A stretch of 64,000 bases of DNA. Source: Osedax fenrisi (taxonomy: Eukaryota; Annelida; Polychaeta; Sabellida; Siboglinidae). The DNA lies in assembly GCA_964019155.1 (NCBI GenBank), contig OZ025241.1, positions 9,714,721 to 9,778,720 of the forward strand. Reading direction: 5' to 3'. The notes below the pieces were generated by a model. It made no database searches, was not told where the DNA came from, and was given only the letters and a program-made list of their open reading frames with translations. The translations under genes and the position numbers were made by a program. This document shows, piece after piece, positions 12,420 through 27,889 of this stretch (positions are counted from its first letter, which is position 1; each line of letters begins with the position of its first letter).

Positions 12420-12887
12420 CGACTGACAATATAATGTCCCAATGTAAAAGTCGGCATGACTACATTTTCACATTATATTCCTTCAGACGGAATATTTTTT
12501 CCACGGTCTATTAAATACACAATATAATATAAGATTGCATATGGAATAATGATACTAGCATATACCTAAGAGGGTTTCACGGAGATTCCATGATAATCAT
12601 GAAGGCAGCACATACTGCTATTGTCATATCTAAGGCTCCACGTCATTGCTTATCATGGACTGATGTAGTCATCTCGAAGGCAACACGTTACTGGTATCAT
12701 GAACTCCTATGGATTGAGAGATTTTTATTTAAGTAAATATATAGTTGATATAGTCGCAAGTATCAATATTTTCTAATAGAGTTGTTATCTCGAAGGTGAA
12801 AGTATATGGACTTATCTTGTTTATCTTAAAAAATCTTAAAGGTGTCGTGTCAATGATAATCACTGGCTGTTGTTTTCATCTAAATGG

Positions 12888-12928
<41 letters not shown>

Positions 12929-14360
12929 GTATATATATTTAATATAAATAGGTTTGTGTATAGTTTTTGATACATATTTATATGTATTAGGTCTCATTAT
13001 AATTTGATTGCATTATCATGAGAGTAGCTTTGAAGATAATAAATAACAACAATAAATACAAATGAATCATAACAGATGAAAATATGACCACTTTTTTACT
13101 TACTAAATGACACTGACATGCTAGCTTATAAGATGAAGATATATTTGATGTATTATAACATTATAACTTATAACGCTTAGACAGTGCATAGTAGTAGTTG
13201 ATTTCAAAATACGTGTTCCGTTTCTAACAACCAATATCCACTTATATAGTTACATATACATGTCTATAAAGAAACATACATCAAGCTGGTATCAAGCTTG
13301 CCTATAAAATATGGTAACTAAATACAAAATATTATCCTACAATATTAGTAATTTATAAGATTAAATTACAATATAATATCCCAATATAAAAGTTGGCATT
13401 ATTACATTTTCTCATTACATTTCTTCAGGCGGAATATATATTTCATGATCTATTAAATACACACTATAATATAAGATTGCCTATGGGATAATGCTACTAG
13501 CATGCATGATGGAAATGCTGGAAGGTACGTTGATCAGTTGGTATCTAATGAGGGTTTCACTTAGATTCTATGGTCATTACGAAGGCGTCACATACTGCTA
13601 TTGTTATATCTAAGGCACCATGTCATTGATTATTACGGAATGCTTCTGTTATCGTGAAGGCGACACGGCACTAAATATCCAGGCCTGCTGTTGATGAATT
13701 AAGTTTATATTTAATCAAATATATAGTTGAAAGTATAAATATTTGCTAACGTAACTTTCATCTAAAGTTAAAGGTCATAGGCTGATGTTGTCACCTCTAA
13801 GTTATCCATCATTGATTATCACAGATTACTGTTGATGTAATGATTTTTTATTTAATAAAATATATAGTTGAGAGTATAAATATTTGCTAACGTTATTATC
13901 ATGTTAAAGTAGAAAGGTCATAAATTGATTTTGTCACATCCAATGCAACACGTCACTGAATATCACAGACTGCTGTTGATGTATTTATTTTTGGTTTAAG
14001 CAAATATATAGTTGAAAGTATAAATATTTACTAACGTTATTGTTATCTCGAAATAGAAAGGTTACGGAAAGATATTGTCATCTCTAAGCTGGTATCATAG
14101 AATGCGGACACATCTTCTGGGTTAATATCGAAGGTGTTACGTCACTGAATATCATGGACTGCTGTTGAATGATTTATTTTGTTTAATCAAATATATCTAT
14201 ATACGACTATAGCCGAAATATATAGTAGAAATTGTCATAAGTATAAAGTAGTAATATTTTCTAACGTATTTGTTATCTCGAAGGCGAAAGTATATGGACA
14301 GATATTGTTCATCTTGAAGGTATCATGGCAATGATAATCAAGGATTGCTGTTGTAATATA
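12420..14360. repeat. Diverged duplicated repeat block
   Basis: Segments near 12430-12720 and 13370-13690 are diverged copies of about 300 bp (CAATATAATRTCCCAATRTA start, GGAATAT, AAATACACA). Between and after them recur 150-bp units containing a GCAAATAT...ATATTTGC hairpin and phrases such as GTTATCTCGAA. The block 12960-13330 is matched by 14450-14555 plus 17565-17760. Confidence 0.7.
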
Positions 14361-14569
14361 GATGGATGCATAATATATAAATAAGATTATAAGTAAACTT
14401 ATATATTTAATATAAATTAATAAGTAAACCTATAAATAGGTAAAAAAAACTTGCATTAGAGTTTCAAGTTTTGGATATATATTTATACGTATAGCTATGG
14501 TTATAATCTGTTTGAATTAACATGAGAGTAGCTTTGAAAGTAATAAAATAAAAACAATATATATATATA

Positions 14570-17560
14570 TATATACTTTACTTAGTTACTTAATCCCGTG
14601 ACGTATGCATCGTAGGGGGAGAACATGACAATGTTTTTATTAACTTTTTCCATTTATAACGATCTTTTGCAATAACTAAAAAGTTGCTGAAGGGGGAGAT
14701 TAGAGTATTCAAAAATATCATTTAACCAATTTTTCTTTGGTCTTCCTCTTTTTCTATTACCTTTGACGTTGCCTTGAAGAATTGTTTTGGACATTGAATC
14801 GTGTCGAGTTATATGTCCGAATTTTTTCATTTTCCTTCGCATAATTATATCAAGAGGAAGATACGAGCCGACTTTCTCATTTATTAAATTATTGTCCAAT
14901 ATATTCGTCTTTCTTTCTTTATAGCTTATATTCAAGAGACGCCTGTGAGCTTTTGACTCAAAACCTATGATCTTCTTATTTGATTCTTCTAACAGAGTCC
15001 ATGTTTCACAGACATAAAGCAATGTTGACAGAACTAATGAGTTGTATAATCTAAATTTAAGTTTGAAATCGATTTCTCCGCTACGACAGATCTTTTCCAG
15101 TTTTACTAGTGATGAAACTGCCTTAGCTAATCTTATACGTATTTTAATTTTTGAGTTGCCGGAATTCGTAAGCATTGCTCCGAGGTATTTAAAATGTTCC
15201 ACATTTTCAATCTGTTTATTGTACATATACATAATTGGTGTTGGACCTTCTCCATTGACAAGAATTTTGCATTTATCATGATTAATTTCCATGCCATATG
15301 CTGTCGATATTTTTTCTAGTGCATCAGTTATAGTTTGTAGTTCACTTTCGGAACCTGCTATAATATCAATATCGTCTGAAAATCTCAGGTTATTGAATTG
15401 TCTGCCTCCTATAGATATACTAGATGGTTGGTTTGTTACAGCGTCCAGCATTATTTTTTCCAGGAATATATTGAACAGAACAGGCGATAATAAGCACCCT
15501 TGCCTCACACCTACTGTTGTATTAAACTTTGTTCCAATATTATTATTTAGCAGTACGCTGCTTTTAGAAGAAATATAGAGTGATTTAATACATTGAATTA
15601 TATCATTGCTTATTCCAAAAGAAGACATCACATGCCATAAACCCTCATGCCATACTCTATCAAAGGCTTTCTTGTAGTCAATGAAATTATGATACACTTG
15701 ACGTTGTTGATCGATGTGTTTTTCCATTATTTTTTCTAAAACCGGCTTGTTCTACCGCTAGAATATCTTCGGCTTGTGGAATTAATCTGTTCAAGATAAT
15801 TCTCAGGAGAATTTTACTTGTATGGCTGATAAGACTTATAGTACGATAGTTTAAGCATTTTTTAGATCTCCTTTCTTTGGAATAGGGATAATTAGAGAGG
15901 TTGACCATAAATCTGGCCACTGGTTGATAGACCATACTTTCTGACAAAGCTTTGTGATTATATCATTTAACGCTTCACCTCCTCCTTTTAATAGCTCGAT
16001 TGGTACATTGTCAATTCCTGGTGACTTGCCATTTTTTACACTTTTTATGGCGTGGATCACTTCTGACTTCAGTATTGGTAGTGGATGTTCATCTTGACGG
16101 CTATTATCTGTTTCTATTTTGGATCGGTCGGTTTTTATTGGGTAGTTATATAAATCTTTGCAATATTCTGTCCATCTATCCAATTTTTCAGTATCATCTT
16201 CTAATATTATGCCGTTAGAATCTTCAATATTTGATATTTTCCTATTTGTTGGATTAGTGATTTCTTTTATAGTATTATAAGCTCTCTTGCTATGAACACC
16301 TCTTTTTAATTCATAATCAATTTGATTACAGTGTGATTTTAGCCATTCATCTTTTTTATCTTTCATGCTTCTTCTTATAAGATCGTGCACTATTCTGTAT
16401 TTCTTGGCATGATTACTAGTCTTATGTTTTGTTGCTTTCAAGCTTCGTCTTTTATCACATAATTCCAGAATCTCATCCGTTATCCATGGTTGTTTTCTCA
16501 ATCTGTATTTTCATAGAATATGTTGTGCTGTATCTGTTATTGACTTTGAGATTTATATATAAGCATTATCAGTAGATAATTCATCTATATTAATATTTTT
16601 CAGTTTAGCTTCTAATTCAACTTTATATTCATTGCCTGTATGTGTGTTGTTCAGTTTGTCAAGGTCAAACCGTATTCTATTGCTTTTCTTCATATTTTGT
16701 GAACGTAATTTCAGTCTCATATTACAAAGAACAAGATCTTGGTCACTATTTATTACAGAACCAAGATATGATTTTGTTGATGATTTGTGTATACTTGATT
16801 TGAACCTCTGGGGAGTTAGAATAAAATATATTTGATTATTTGTGTGACCATTTGAAGAGTGCCAAGTGGCTTTTCTTGAGTCTTTTTGTGGATGGAGAGT
16901 ATTAGCAAGTGTAAAATTATGCTTAGTAGCAAATTCGAGAAGTATAAAGCCTCTTGAATTAGTCTTACCAAGAGCAAATTTACCTACCGCATTATTGCAT
17001 TCTTTGTTCGAATTCCCTACTCTTGAATTCCAATCACTTTGTATAATTAAAATATCTTTTTTATTTGTCTACGTCATTGTTTTTTCTATATCTTCATAGA
17101 AAATGTCAATATCTTCGTCATTGTAATCACTTATAGGCTGTATATCTGAATGATAGTCATATTTACTGGCTGTGCGGCTAGTCTTATTGATATAATTCGG
17201 CTAGAGATTGTTGTGTAGTTTAGGATAGTTGAGGTGAGTTATTTTCGTACTATAAAAGCTACTCCCTGTTGGTGGTATTTTTCTTGTCCGCTATAGACAA
17301 TCTTATGGCCTTCCTCAGTTATTAATTCACCACATTTTGTCCATCTTTTCTCCGCCAGACCAATAATGTCCCATCGGTATCTAACTATAGTTCTCTTGTT
17401 AATTCATGAAGTTTACCTGCTCCTCTGAGTGTCCGTACGTCCCATGTACCTGTTATAGTTATTTTCGTTGGTAATTTTAATGTTCTTTTAGTTATCGTTA
17501 TTTTCTGTTAGTGTGTTGTTAATATTTCTTTAGTTCTTTATATATATATATATATATATA
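14570..17560 (-). mobile_element. Near full-length non-LTR retrotransposon (EN+RT), decayed
   Basis: On the minus strand, endonuclease motifs GTWDVRTL, WDIIGLAEKRW and a DWNSRVG-like block lie at about 17470-16700. The reverse transcriptase at about 16500-14654 has DYKKAFDRVWHEGLW, VRQGCLLSPVLFNIFL and RFSDDIDIIAGS, and then a C-terminal RRLLNISYKERKTN region and GRPKKNWLNDI. Frameshifts and stops separate the blocks. The domain order and motifs are those of RTE-like elements. Flanking sequence continues across the insertion when compared with the copy at 12960-13330. Confidence 0.85.
14654..16501 (-). pseudogene. Reverse transcriptase ORF of the non-LTR element, frameshifted
   Basis: Three overlapping open blocks (14654-15727, 15687-15947, 15851-16501) together cover linker, fingers/palm and C-terminal region. 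The catalytic motif reads FSDD rather than the common FADD. The shifts near 15.7 and 15.9 kb indicate an inactive copy. Confidence 0.8.
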
Positions 17561-19140
17561 TACATATGAATGATATAACATGAAAATATGACCACTTCTG
17601 TAATTACTAAATTACACTGTAGCAGTTGGTTTAAAATGCGGGTTTTATTTCTAACAACCTATATTCACATATGTTTATAAACAGAATATAAGTCAAGCTA
17701 TCAAAAAAAATAAGATAAATAAATATGTTAACTACATTATTTTATTATTGAATAAGTAATTTATAAGATAATATAATCACTGCTAATATACTAGTTCTAG
17801 CCATAAACATAGTCATACCTACATCTTCCACACTTTATAATCATAGGCTACATTGCTAGAATAAATATACTATATTTAATATAAACATTATCATAAGAAT
17901 ATGCATTGTGTAATATGTATTTACTGACTGTAAAATACAAATATATAGTTGGTAATATAAATGTAAATACTACATCATATGAATATATCATAAAAATATG
18001 ATTTTACACAAATATGTATGCTAAAATATATAAACATATTTAATATTTAATATTGTACTTCAAATTATCAATAAATTATAATATATATATATAGATAGTC
18101 TATTATATACTATATATTATATAATATAAAATATATATTTACTATAGTAATATAATACTATATTATATAATCACTATATCATTTAATAGTATATTACATA
18201 TGGATACCCATGATCTCATACGAAGTGATCATGATCTCATAAATATTGATGATCTTGCGCAATGTTAATTTAAATAATTATTTATAAATAGTAGAATTGA
18301 TATTGGACACAAAATCATCATACCAAATTAAATAACTCCAAACGAGATCACTGATTACCTTACATATTATATAATATATAATATAGGTTAATTAATATTA
18401 ATATTTAAAAAAAAATAATCAATTATAAATGGTATCCTATTTATTGTCGTAAATATTAAAAATAGAAACGCGTGAGTGCTCTAAATAACAACATTTACGG
18501 TTTTAAATAGATCTAGAAATGTGGTATCATTTTATATTTTCATAATTATTATACTTTCAAAGTAACTTTGATTGTGTAGATATATTTATATATATATATT
18601 TATAAATATAGTAGGTATAATCATTATATACTAATTATAGTATACTATAATGAATAAAATATAATACAAAAATTACTAGAATATATATTTCTATAATTAA
18701 ATATATTTAATATAATATAATATAATATTATTATAATAATTATATCATATAATATATGTAAAATAATAATTTAGGAATACTATTTATGAACATATAAAAT
18801 GTATACGAAATTTAGTGATCTATTTAGAACCGTCTCTTTCGTTATTTAAAGCTCTTACGCGATTCTAATTTTAAATATATACTTTTACAACTATGACAAC
18901 ACAAGTTATACATGTATAACGTAAATAAGTGTATTATAAATAATTACATTATGTAATACATATGCATAAATAAATACAAATATTGACTATACTTAGTACT
19001 TACATACGTATCATACTAAGTAAAATACTATAGCTGTAGTACTAGTACTACTTGACTATTATGATTAAATTAAATTTAACATTATGATAATGAGTATCTA
19101 TAGTGTTAAAAGTTTCAACATGAAACCGAACGTTTTAATA
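17560..19140. other. AT-rich DNA, nothing recognised after the repeat copy
   Basis: 17565-17760 continues the repeat interrupted by the LINE. The rest is AT-rich with short TA runs only. Confidence 0.5.
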
Positions 19141-19148
19141 ATAATTAT

Positions 19149-19658
19149 GATAAAATAAAGTTAATAAATTATTTAGTAAATATAATTTAAATAATTATTA
19201 TTTTATGAAGGATATTAAATATCGTATTATAATTTATAATACGATTGTTATAATCATTATAATAATGTTATAATTTATGCTGAATATATAATATATATTA
19301 TATATTCAGCATAAATTATAACATTATTATAATGATTATAACAATCGTATTATAAATTATAATACGATATTAATAATAATACGAAAAAAAATATAATACG
19401 AGGCCATATGGCCTCCGACAATTTCGATTAATAATGACAGTATAAAAACTATAATACGGGTAGATAAAATAAAGTTAATAAATTATTTAGTAAAAACAAT
19501 TTAAATAATTATTATTTTATGAATAATATTAAATATCGTATTATAATTTATAATGCGATTGTTATAATCATTATAATAATGTTATAATTTATGCTGAATA
19601 TATAATATGGCCGACAATTTTGATTAATAATGACAGGGTAAAAACTATAATACGGGTT
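19149..19658. repeat. Tandem duplication, second copy lacking one palindrome arm
   Basis: GATAAAATAAAGTTAATAAA starts copies at 19149 and 19463. Copy 1 carries the full palindrome. Copy 2 follows copy 1 to the palindrome centre (GAATATATAATAT) and then jumps to GGCCGACAATTTT, so it lacks the right arm. Confidence 0.85.
19219..19370. repeat. Perfect 152-bp palindrome, no spacer
   Basis: Arms 19219-19294 and 19295-19370 are exact reverse complements. Each arm contains a smaller palindrome CGTATTATAATTTATAATACG-like core. Confidence 0.95.
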
Positions 19659-19989
19659 GCGGGAGTTGACATGTGTGTGTGTGTGTGTGTGTGTGATAGG
19701 CCCGTAGCCAGAAAAGTATACCAGGGGGATGCAAGGCCCCACAGAATGTTAAGATTAAAATTCAATGAATATAAACTAGTATATATATACTAGTATACTA
19801 GTAACAATATCACTACTATAGTAATTTACTATAGTATATATAGAGAGTACTCTATTACTTATATTGACGCATAATGTTAATTACTCAGGGTATAAATAAA
19901 CAATAAATAAAAATACAATGTGTGTATATTATACACTATATAAACATAACTTTATATGCATATAATAAAATAATAAAAATAAAATATAG

Positions 19990-22900
19990 TTTATTAAAAC
20001 TTCAAAAACACATTGTGATTATAGGCGTCATTAGATAATAAAAAAAACAAAAACAAAAATAAATAAAAAAATGTATAACAAAATAGACGAATTACAATAA
20101 TTAAAATTGACATACAGTTTACGTTTAACAATGAAAGCGATGTTGTACAACGAATATCATATGGCAGTGAATTCAAGCTTTTCGGAGCAATAACCGAGAA
20201 AGCTGATTTAGAGTAGGACAAATATGTAGAGTTTGGCACCACTTTCGTGACGTAGTACTTCCAAGATCTCCTATAACCTCGAGATTATATGGGGGTATTG
20301 GTACTTCCGACTAGATATGTTATAACTGAATACTATTAGATGAAGTTAGATATTCGTGAAATCCAAGATGTATAACCATATGCGGAATACCCAATAGCCT
20401 ATGTTTACAAATATATCTAAACTTAACACAGTATATTTATCTTATTAAAGCAAATATAGAAACTATTGAGGCAAAGTTTAGTTTATATAATATACGTATA
20501 GCACGAGGTTGAATACGCTTGAGTTTATAAATCAGGTTAACAGGTAACTAACACAATAATTAATAGCAATAGATAAGTCTACTGAATACTATAGGGTGTG
20601 AATTAAACATTTAGTGGTAAAGGTAAGCCTATAACGAGATTTTCTAATATTGTATAGAAAATAGTTAGAAATGCCTATCATATTATTTATGTGTGGAGAT
20701 TAGTCTAGGTGAGAGGTTATAGTGAAACCAAAGATAGTTATAGATTGAGAAGTTGGAAGATATAGTAGAAAAAGGATGAATGATTGATAGAGGAGAACTG
20801 GGTCTTGAGAATAAGATAGTATCAGTGTTAGTCATATTTAAGGAAATAGAGTTATGAGATAACCAATGAGTGATATCGGTAATACAATTAAACATATACA
20901 TTTGAATCAAACAATAATCACTATAACTAGGAAATGGCTATACATATGAAGATAATCGGCATAAAGATAATAATTAATATTAGGATATGTGTGAAATATT
21001 TATTTTATAGGAATAATATAAATAATGAAAAATATATATAGCCCTATAGGCCCAAGAACAACAGGCCCAATGTATTTTGTTTCATCTAGAATCTAGATGA
21101 AACATAATACATAAACTAACTGTGGACTTGACCGTGTATACCAATTTCATTTAGTCTATAGAACAAATATTGTGATCGAGAGTATCAAAACCACTAGATA
21201 AGTGAAGTAGTATGATATAGCATGGGGATTTATTATCAAGATATATGAGAATATCATTAATTATTAAAGTAAGGGCAGTTTCGGTACTACGATGAGGAAG
21301 ATACACATTTTTATATTTATCAACAATATAATTTTGCATAATGTAATTAATAAGTTGAGTGGACACAACTCGTTCTGAGGTCTTAGATATGGATGATAAC
21401 TGAGATATTGGAAGATAACTTGATAAATTAGATTGATAAAGAGTAGTTTAATTTAAATCGGAATAATCTATGAATGATTTCAGTAATAATTACAATAAAA
21501 TATTGAGATAATGAATGAATAGATTGAATGGAATTGGATCAAGTATAATTGATTTTCAATGATGTCAACAAAGAGAGTATAATGTCATATGTGGGAAGCG
21601 AAAAACATGAAAAGTGATTCTGATTGGAATTTAAATTGAGATTGAGACGTACCGTGTTGATGTTTGGAAGTACATTGATAATGCTAGACATTTTTTGTTA
21701 GAAGAAATTGCAAAACAAGGAACAAATAACTGAATCAGGTTGGGCAGGAATATGCTTGGTCTGGGTTTTACCTACAAAGGTGAAAGATAATTTATAAGCT
21801 TGCTTAGAAGGTATTCCATACTACCGAGCATATCAGTGAAGTATGACGATTTGGTAGAAATAAGTTTTTTCTTGTAAAGCGATCGACAACTTTATAGGCA
21901 ATGCAATCAGATTCAAGTTTAGTGGATGCATATTTACATTGTAGTCTACGAAGTAGTTGCCTCGAGTTAACAAGCTCAATATTAAACCAGGGAAACTTAG
22001 AATAAGTTCGGTTGATAAGAGTAATGGAGGGTACAACAATATCAAGCGAATGAGATAATGCCAAATTAAAATAATCAAAAATTGTTGACAAATCAGAAGA
22101 TATACTGTTATTAAGTTGATGGAATACAGAGTTAACACTCATTGGTTTATCAATAGGGAAGATTTTCCGAAACGATCTAGAAATCGATTAATTTGTGTCT
22201 CCGGCAAGTTCAAATCAAGTAATATGACAAAGTGATCAGATATTAGAGAAATTTGAGTGGGATATGAAATTAAGTTAGAATCAGCTAAATTCAAAAAAGT
22301 CAACAGTATTACTATTAGTAGTAAAGCAAACATGTTAATTTTAATATTAAAATCACTAAGAATAACCGTGTTAACTGATGTGAAAGATTCTAAAATAGAA
22401 GTGAGGTCATCTAAGAATCTCAATCGACTAGATGAAGTTGAACAGTAGATAGGTATATACCTAAGTATAATTACATATTGTATTTTTTATTTTACAATGG
22501 TAAATAATGATGGAATCTGAATATTACAGATCAGAATTTCATATGAAGAGAAACATGGGGTGACGAAATAAGATTAAGTTCCGATGAGAATAACAGATAT
22601 AGGCCATACGATGATCGCGATCGATCGCACATCGATGTGATGTAGACATATTAACAAACAATACTTAAAATCAATTAGAGGTTAGTTAGGAAACTAGAGC
22701 TAAATCATCAGTACACCTATACCATATATGGTTAACTACTAGACATGCAAGTCTCAGTAATAGCAGAAATAGGCAAATTAGAATCAATAATTATAATTAT
22801 TGATTATTTAATTATATTCTTTAATATATCTTTAATTATAATTATTTGTGTAACCAAATTAACTTTATTTCGTAGTGATCTAGCATTGAGGAGTTGAAAA

Positions 22901-23080
22901 GAATACATTTTAGGAGAGTACACTGGTAGTCAATCAACATTTTAATCTTTTGTATGCGATTCATAGAAGAAATCACGTGATTGGGAGGATTTATCAAACT
23001 ATTTTCTTTTTCCATTGCGGAATTCCAATTGTAGTAATCTACAATATTATAATCTACAAATGGATACAAATTAAATGTAC
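19990..23080 (-). mobile_element. Decayed CR1/L2-like LINE
   Basis: Minus-strand blocks in order: NPPNHVISS/LLKCILFNSS near 23.0 kb (the N-terminal LLNARSLRNK type), ILSDFNIKIN and LISDHFVILLDLNLP endonuclease blocks at 22.2-22.4 kb, RT blocks YLPHRSTETALTLIINDIL and DTLDHN at 21.2-21.4 kb, HWLSHNSISLNMTNTD at 20.8 kb, and the C-terminal SAFSVIAPKSLNSLPYDIR at 20.1 kb. Many frameshifts. Confidence 0.8.
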
Positions 23081-23935
23081 TTTATTTTGTATATATATAT
23101 ATACATAATATTGGTAAATCTTCTTATTTTATTTCCAAAAGATGTTCCGGTTGCTCTACCCTTTGTATGTATAACATTTCATATATAAGATGGACGATAA
23201 TTTAAATTTATTTTGTTCTCATATTTTGTAGTGTTATTGTTTGGGTTTGGTTGAATACTTGATTCTGTTACTGCTATTCTGTGATCTATTAATTTATCTG
23301 CTCCTATTTTAGTTATAAAACCAAATAGTTTGTTGTTGTTTGCTCATGATAGGGTAACAATTAAATTATTAACATTTATTTTAATATTTATAATAATTTT
23401 AGAAAATATTTTATAAAACCATAAATACCTACTAAATTGGATTCTCACTATAATGTCTATTACTAAAATACATACATTCTAATAAATAAATATAATATAA
23501 ATAAAATTATAAAATAAAAATATAATTGAATAGCTAGTAAATACTATATGAAAAAAACTCTATGTGAAACAATTTTTTATGATTTGTTGTAGATTTATAT
23601 ACACAAAATAATCCAGAAGTAGTGTTTATAGAGTATTACTGATATATATTGATGATATATCTATATGATATAATACAAAATAATATATATTATCATAATA
23701 TACTAAAAATAGTATGTTAAATCTTATTAATATATCAACAAAATAGTATATTTAATTATTGCATAACAAATAAATAAATAAAATTAACTACATAATTAAA
23801 ATTACATTAAATCGATTTGTATTAAAATTTAATAAACTATTAAATTGTAATACTATAAATTAATACTATTATATATTAATAAATATAATATATTAATTAA
23901 TGTTATATTGAAAACAGCTAAACCAAATATCTACT
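23080..23935. other. AT-rich DNA, nothing recognised
   Basis: No coding blocks or clear repeats seen. Confidence 0.5.
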
Positions 23936-23944
23936 TAATTCTAC

Positions 23945-24183
23945 TTAAAGCGTTTTTAAAGCAGATATATTCTGCTTTAATAATTGAAATCTGATTTTCT
24001 ATATTTAAAGCGTTTTTAAAGCAGATATATTCTGCTTTAATAATTCAAATCTGATTTTCTATATTTAAGGCGTTTTTAAAGCAGATATATTCTGCTTTAA
24101 TAAAATCTGCTTAAAATCTGCTTTAACTTTCGATTCTGCTTTAAATCTGCCGAAATTCTGCTTTAAATCTGTCGAAATTGGAT
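23945..24183. repeat. CTGCTTTAAATCTG satellite, left block
   Basis: Two to three 60-bp units with AAAGCAGATATATTCTGCTTT, then shorter CTGCTTTAAATCTGYCGAAATT units. Continues at 29192-29345 on the other side of the inserted element. Confidence 0.85.
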
Positions 24184-24367
24184 TATACGCGATAAGACCG
24201 TAAGAAAATAAACAAACAAAAGTAAATAATACAAGGGTCAGGCAGCGCCAATCAGATGCAATGTTGTGGAATTCAAAATAAGACCGTATTTACTAGTTAT
24301 ATTCATACGCACATATTATATACGAAAGTAGTTCCAAAATACAAAACTAGACCGTATCATATACTTG

Positions 24368-25339
<972 letters not shown>

Positions 25340-25712
25340 ATAGGTTTATTATTAGTACAATTAGTCAGTGCAGGAAAAGTATTATTATTTTATTATTATT
25401 ACAAAATACACATATTACACAAGCCACAAACCACACAAACAAATACCATGTAAGAGGCTAATACTATAGATATGTATATAGTCTTTCCAGATAAAGAAAA
25501 GAGGATGTAACGATATCCATCTGTGTTTAATGTTCTTTGATAATTATCATTGATAAAGACACAAATAAAGAGTAACCCAATATTTACGATCACAAACAGT
25601 TAAACCCTAATTATTAATTATATTAACAACCGACGTTATAAGGTAAGACTATATATTTATATATCATAGTTTAGCCTCACAATAAACAATATACCACGCA
25701 AACGTTACAGTG

Positions 25713-25810
<98 letters not shown>

Positions 25811-25999
25811 TGTTCATTCTAGAGCTACCCAGCTACCCAAATTGGGAAGTGCCCTAATTTTTTGGGTAGCTGCCCTAAATATATAATTATACCTATGGAT
25901 TAAGTTTAATTATTAAGTTATTATTAATATACTTGTAATATCATTAATTAAAAGTGTTATATCTATAATTAAAGGAATATATTATTTAATAAATGTCAG

Positions 26000-26280
26000 T
26001 TTTCCAATGAATATTTATAAAATGACGATTAAATGTGTTATTATTATATTATTATTTAAGTATTATTTAAGTATTAAAATAATGAAGAATTTATTATTTA
26101 ATAAATGGCCGATTTTTAATAAATATTTGTAAAATGGCGATTAAATGTATTATTATTTAAGTATTAAAATAATGAAGAATTTGTATTTAATAAATGGCAG
26201 ATTTTCAATAAATATTTATAAAATGGCGATTAAATGTATCATTATTATTCTATTATTATTTAAGTATTAAAATAATGGAG
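26000..26280. repeat. About 90-bp tandem repeat, three copies
   Basis: Units share AATAAATGGC, ATTTTYAATAAATATTT and ATGGCGATTAAATGTAT. Confidence 0.75.
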
Positions 26281-27889
26281 AATGTGAATAACTTCTGTCA
26301 TAACATTAGGATAAATTCATTATTTTTCAAATAATGGCGAATATATACTATTTGCCCTTTGTTATATCCATTTGATATTTTATATAAACAAACAATTTAG
26401 ATTCAAATACAAATTAAATATGAATAATGATAATAAACTGCTTGATCTATATTTAGAATAATCTATTTTTAGATTGGGTAGCAAATTCACTAAAAAAAAT
26501 CCAAAATGAAAATTGGGTAGCAAACTTTAAATATTGGGTAGTGAATTTGCTACCAATTTATATTTATAATAATATATGAAAATTAATTCAATAATTATTT
26601 TTATTCCAATTCTTTTTCTCCCAATATAAATCACGTGATTGTTTTATTTAAAATTTGTAATTTTTATATATTTATTCAAAATCCTATTTTAAAATGTAAT
26701 ATTAAAGTGATATATGACATATTAAAAACCATGAAAATATAAAAATAATGAAACATTTAATCACCAATATTAGTAATAAGTTCACTGTTTTTTATATTCA
26801 TAATAATTAAACTGTATATTTTTTAAATGTATTATAATCTAATTATTAAATTTAAAATTATTATTTTTATTATAATAATATTTATTATAATAATTATTAC
26901 ATTAATATTTAATAATATCATATTATATATTAATTATCATACTTATCATAATTATTATTCTTATATATAATATATAATGTTTAAAATATAATGTCATAAA
27001 TATCATGTATTATACTACTTATTAGTTATTATATATATTGAATTTAAAATCAACCGTTGTACGGAGTACGTACTGCATGTTGATACATGAGCATGACATA
27101 TTTTATATTGATTTTATTATGATAAAATTGGTATCACTGGAAAGCTTATTAAATTATATAATACAATTCATATTATGTTTTTTTTTAATTTTTATTTAAA
27201 CAAAACTTAAACAAAAGTTATTAACAAAAATGTGCAAACAAATTATTAAATTTTAATAATCAATACAATTATAATATTATATTATAATACATATATTATA
27301 AATATACATTCTAATTAATTTGTTATATTATGAAATTAAAATATCTTATATAAATTATATATAATAATGTGTACCAGTATGATATAATAATATTAATATA
27401 GATATAGGTATTTTTGTATATTTTTATCTACCTATAAGTATTTATAAGTATGATATATTATACATAGTTAATTGTATATATATAATTAATGAAAATAATT
27501 ACTATATACATTATATATTTTGTATCTTATAATTTGTATTAGGATATATAGAAACTTATTTATTTATATATTCCTATAAATACATTTCCATGTATTATAG
27601 TATTTAATGATACAAATAAATAATCCTGTATACTTAACATAATAGTATACAGGTTTTTCTCGCGAAATATATCATTATGCTTATAATAATCATTATAATA
27701 ATATGAAAGTTTAAATTATAAATATACTATTCGATTGATTAGTAATATTACCAATACATTTATATAAAAAAATAAGTGTATATATAAGTTTGATAGAGTT
27801 ACAATTACATTACTATAATAAATATATAATTATATATATGATATTACAATAATCATAATAGTATAACTTATCGAGAACCAAATTACTTA

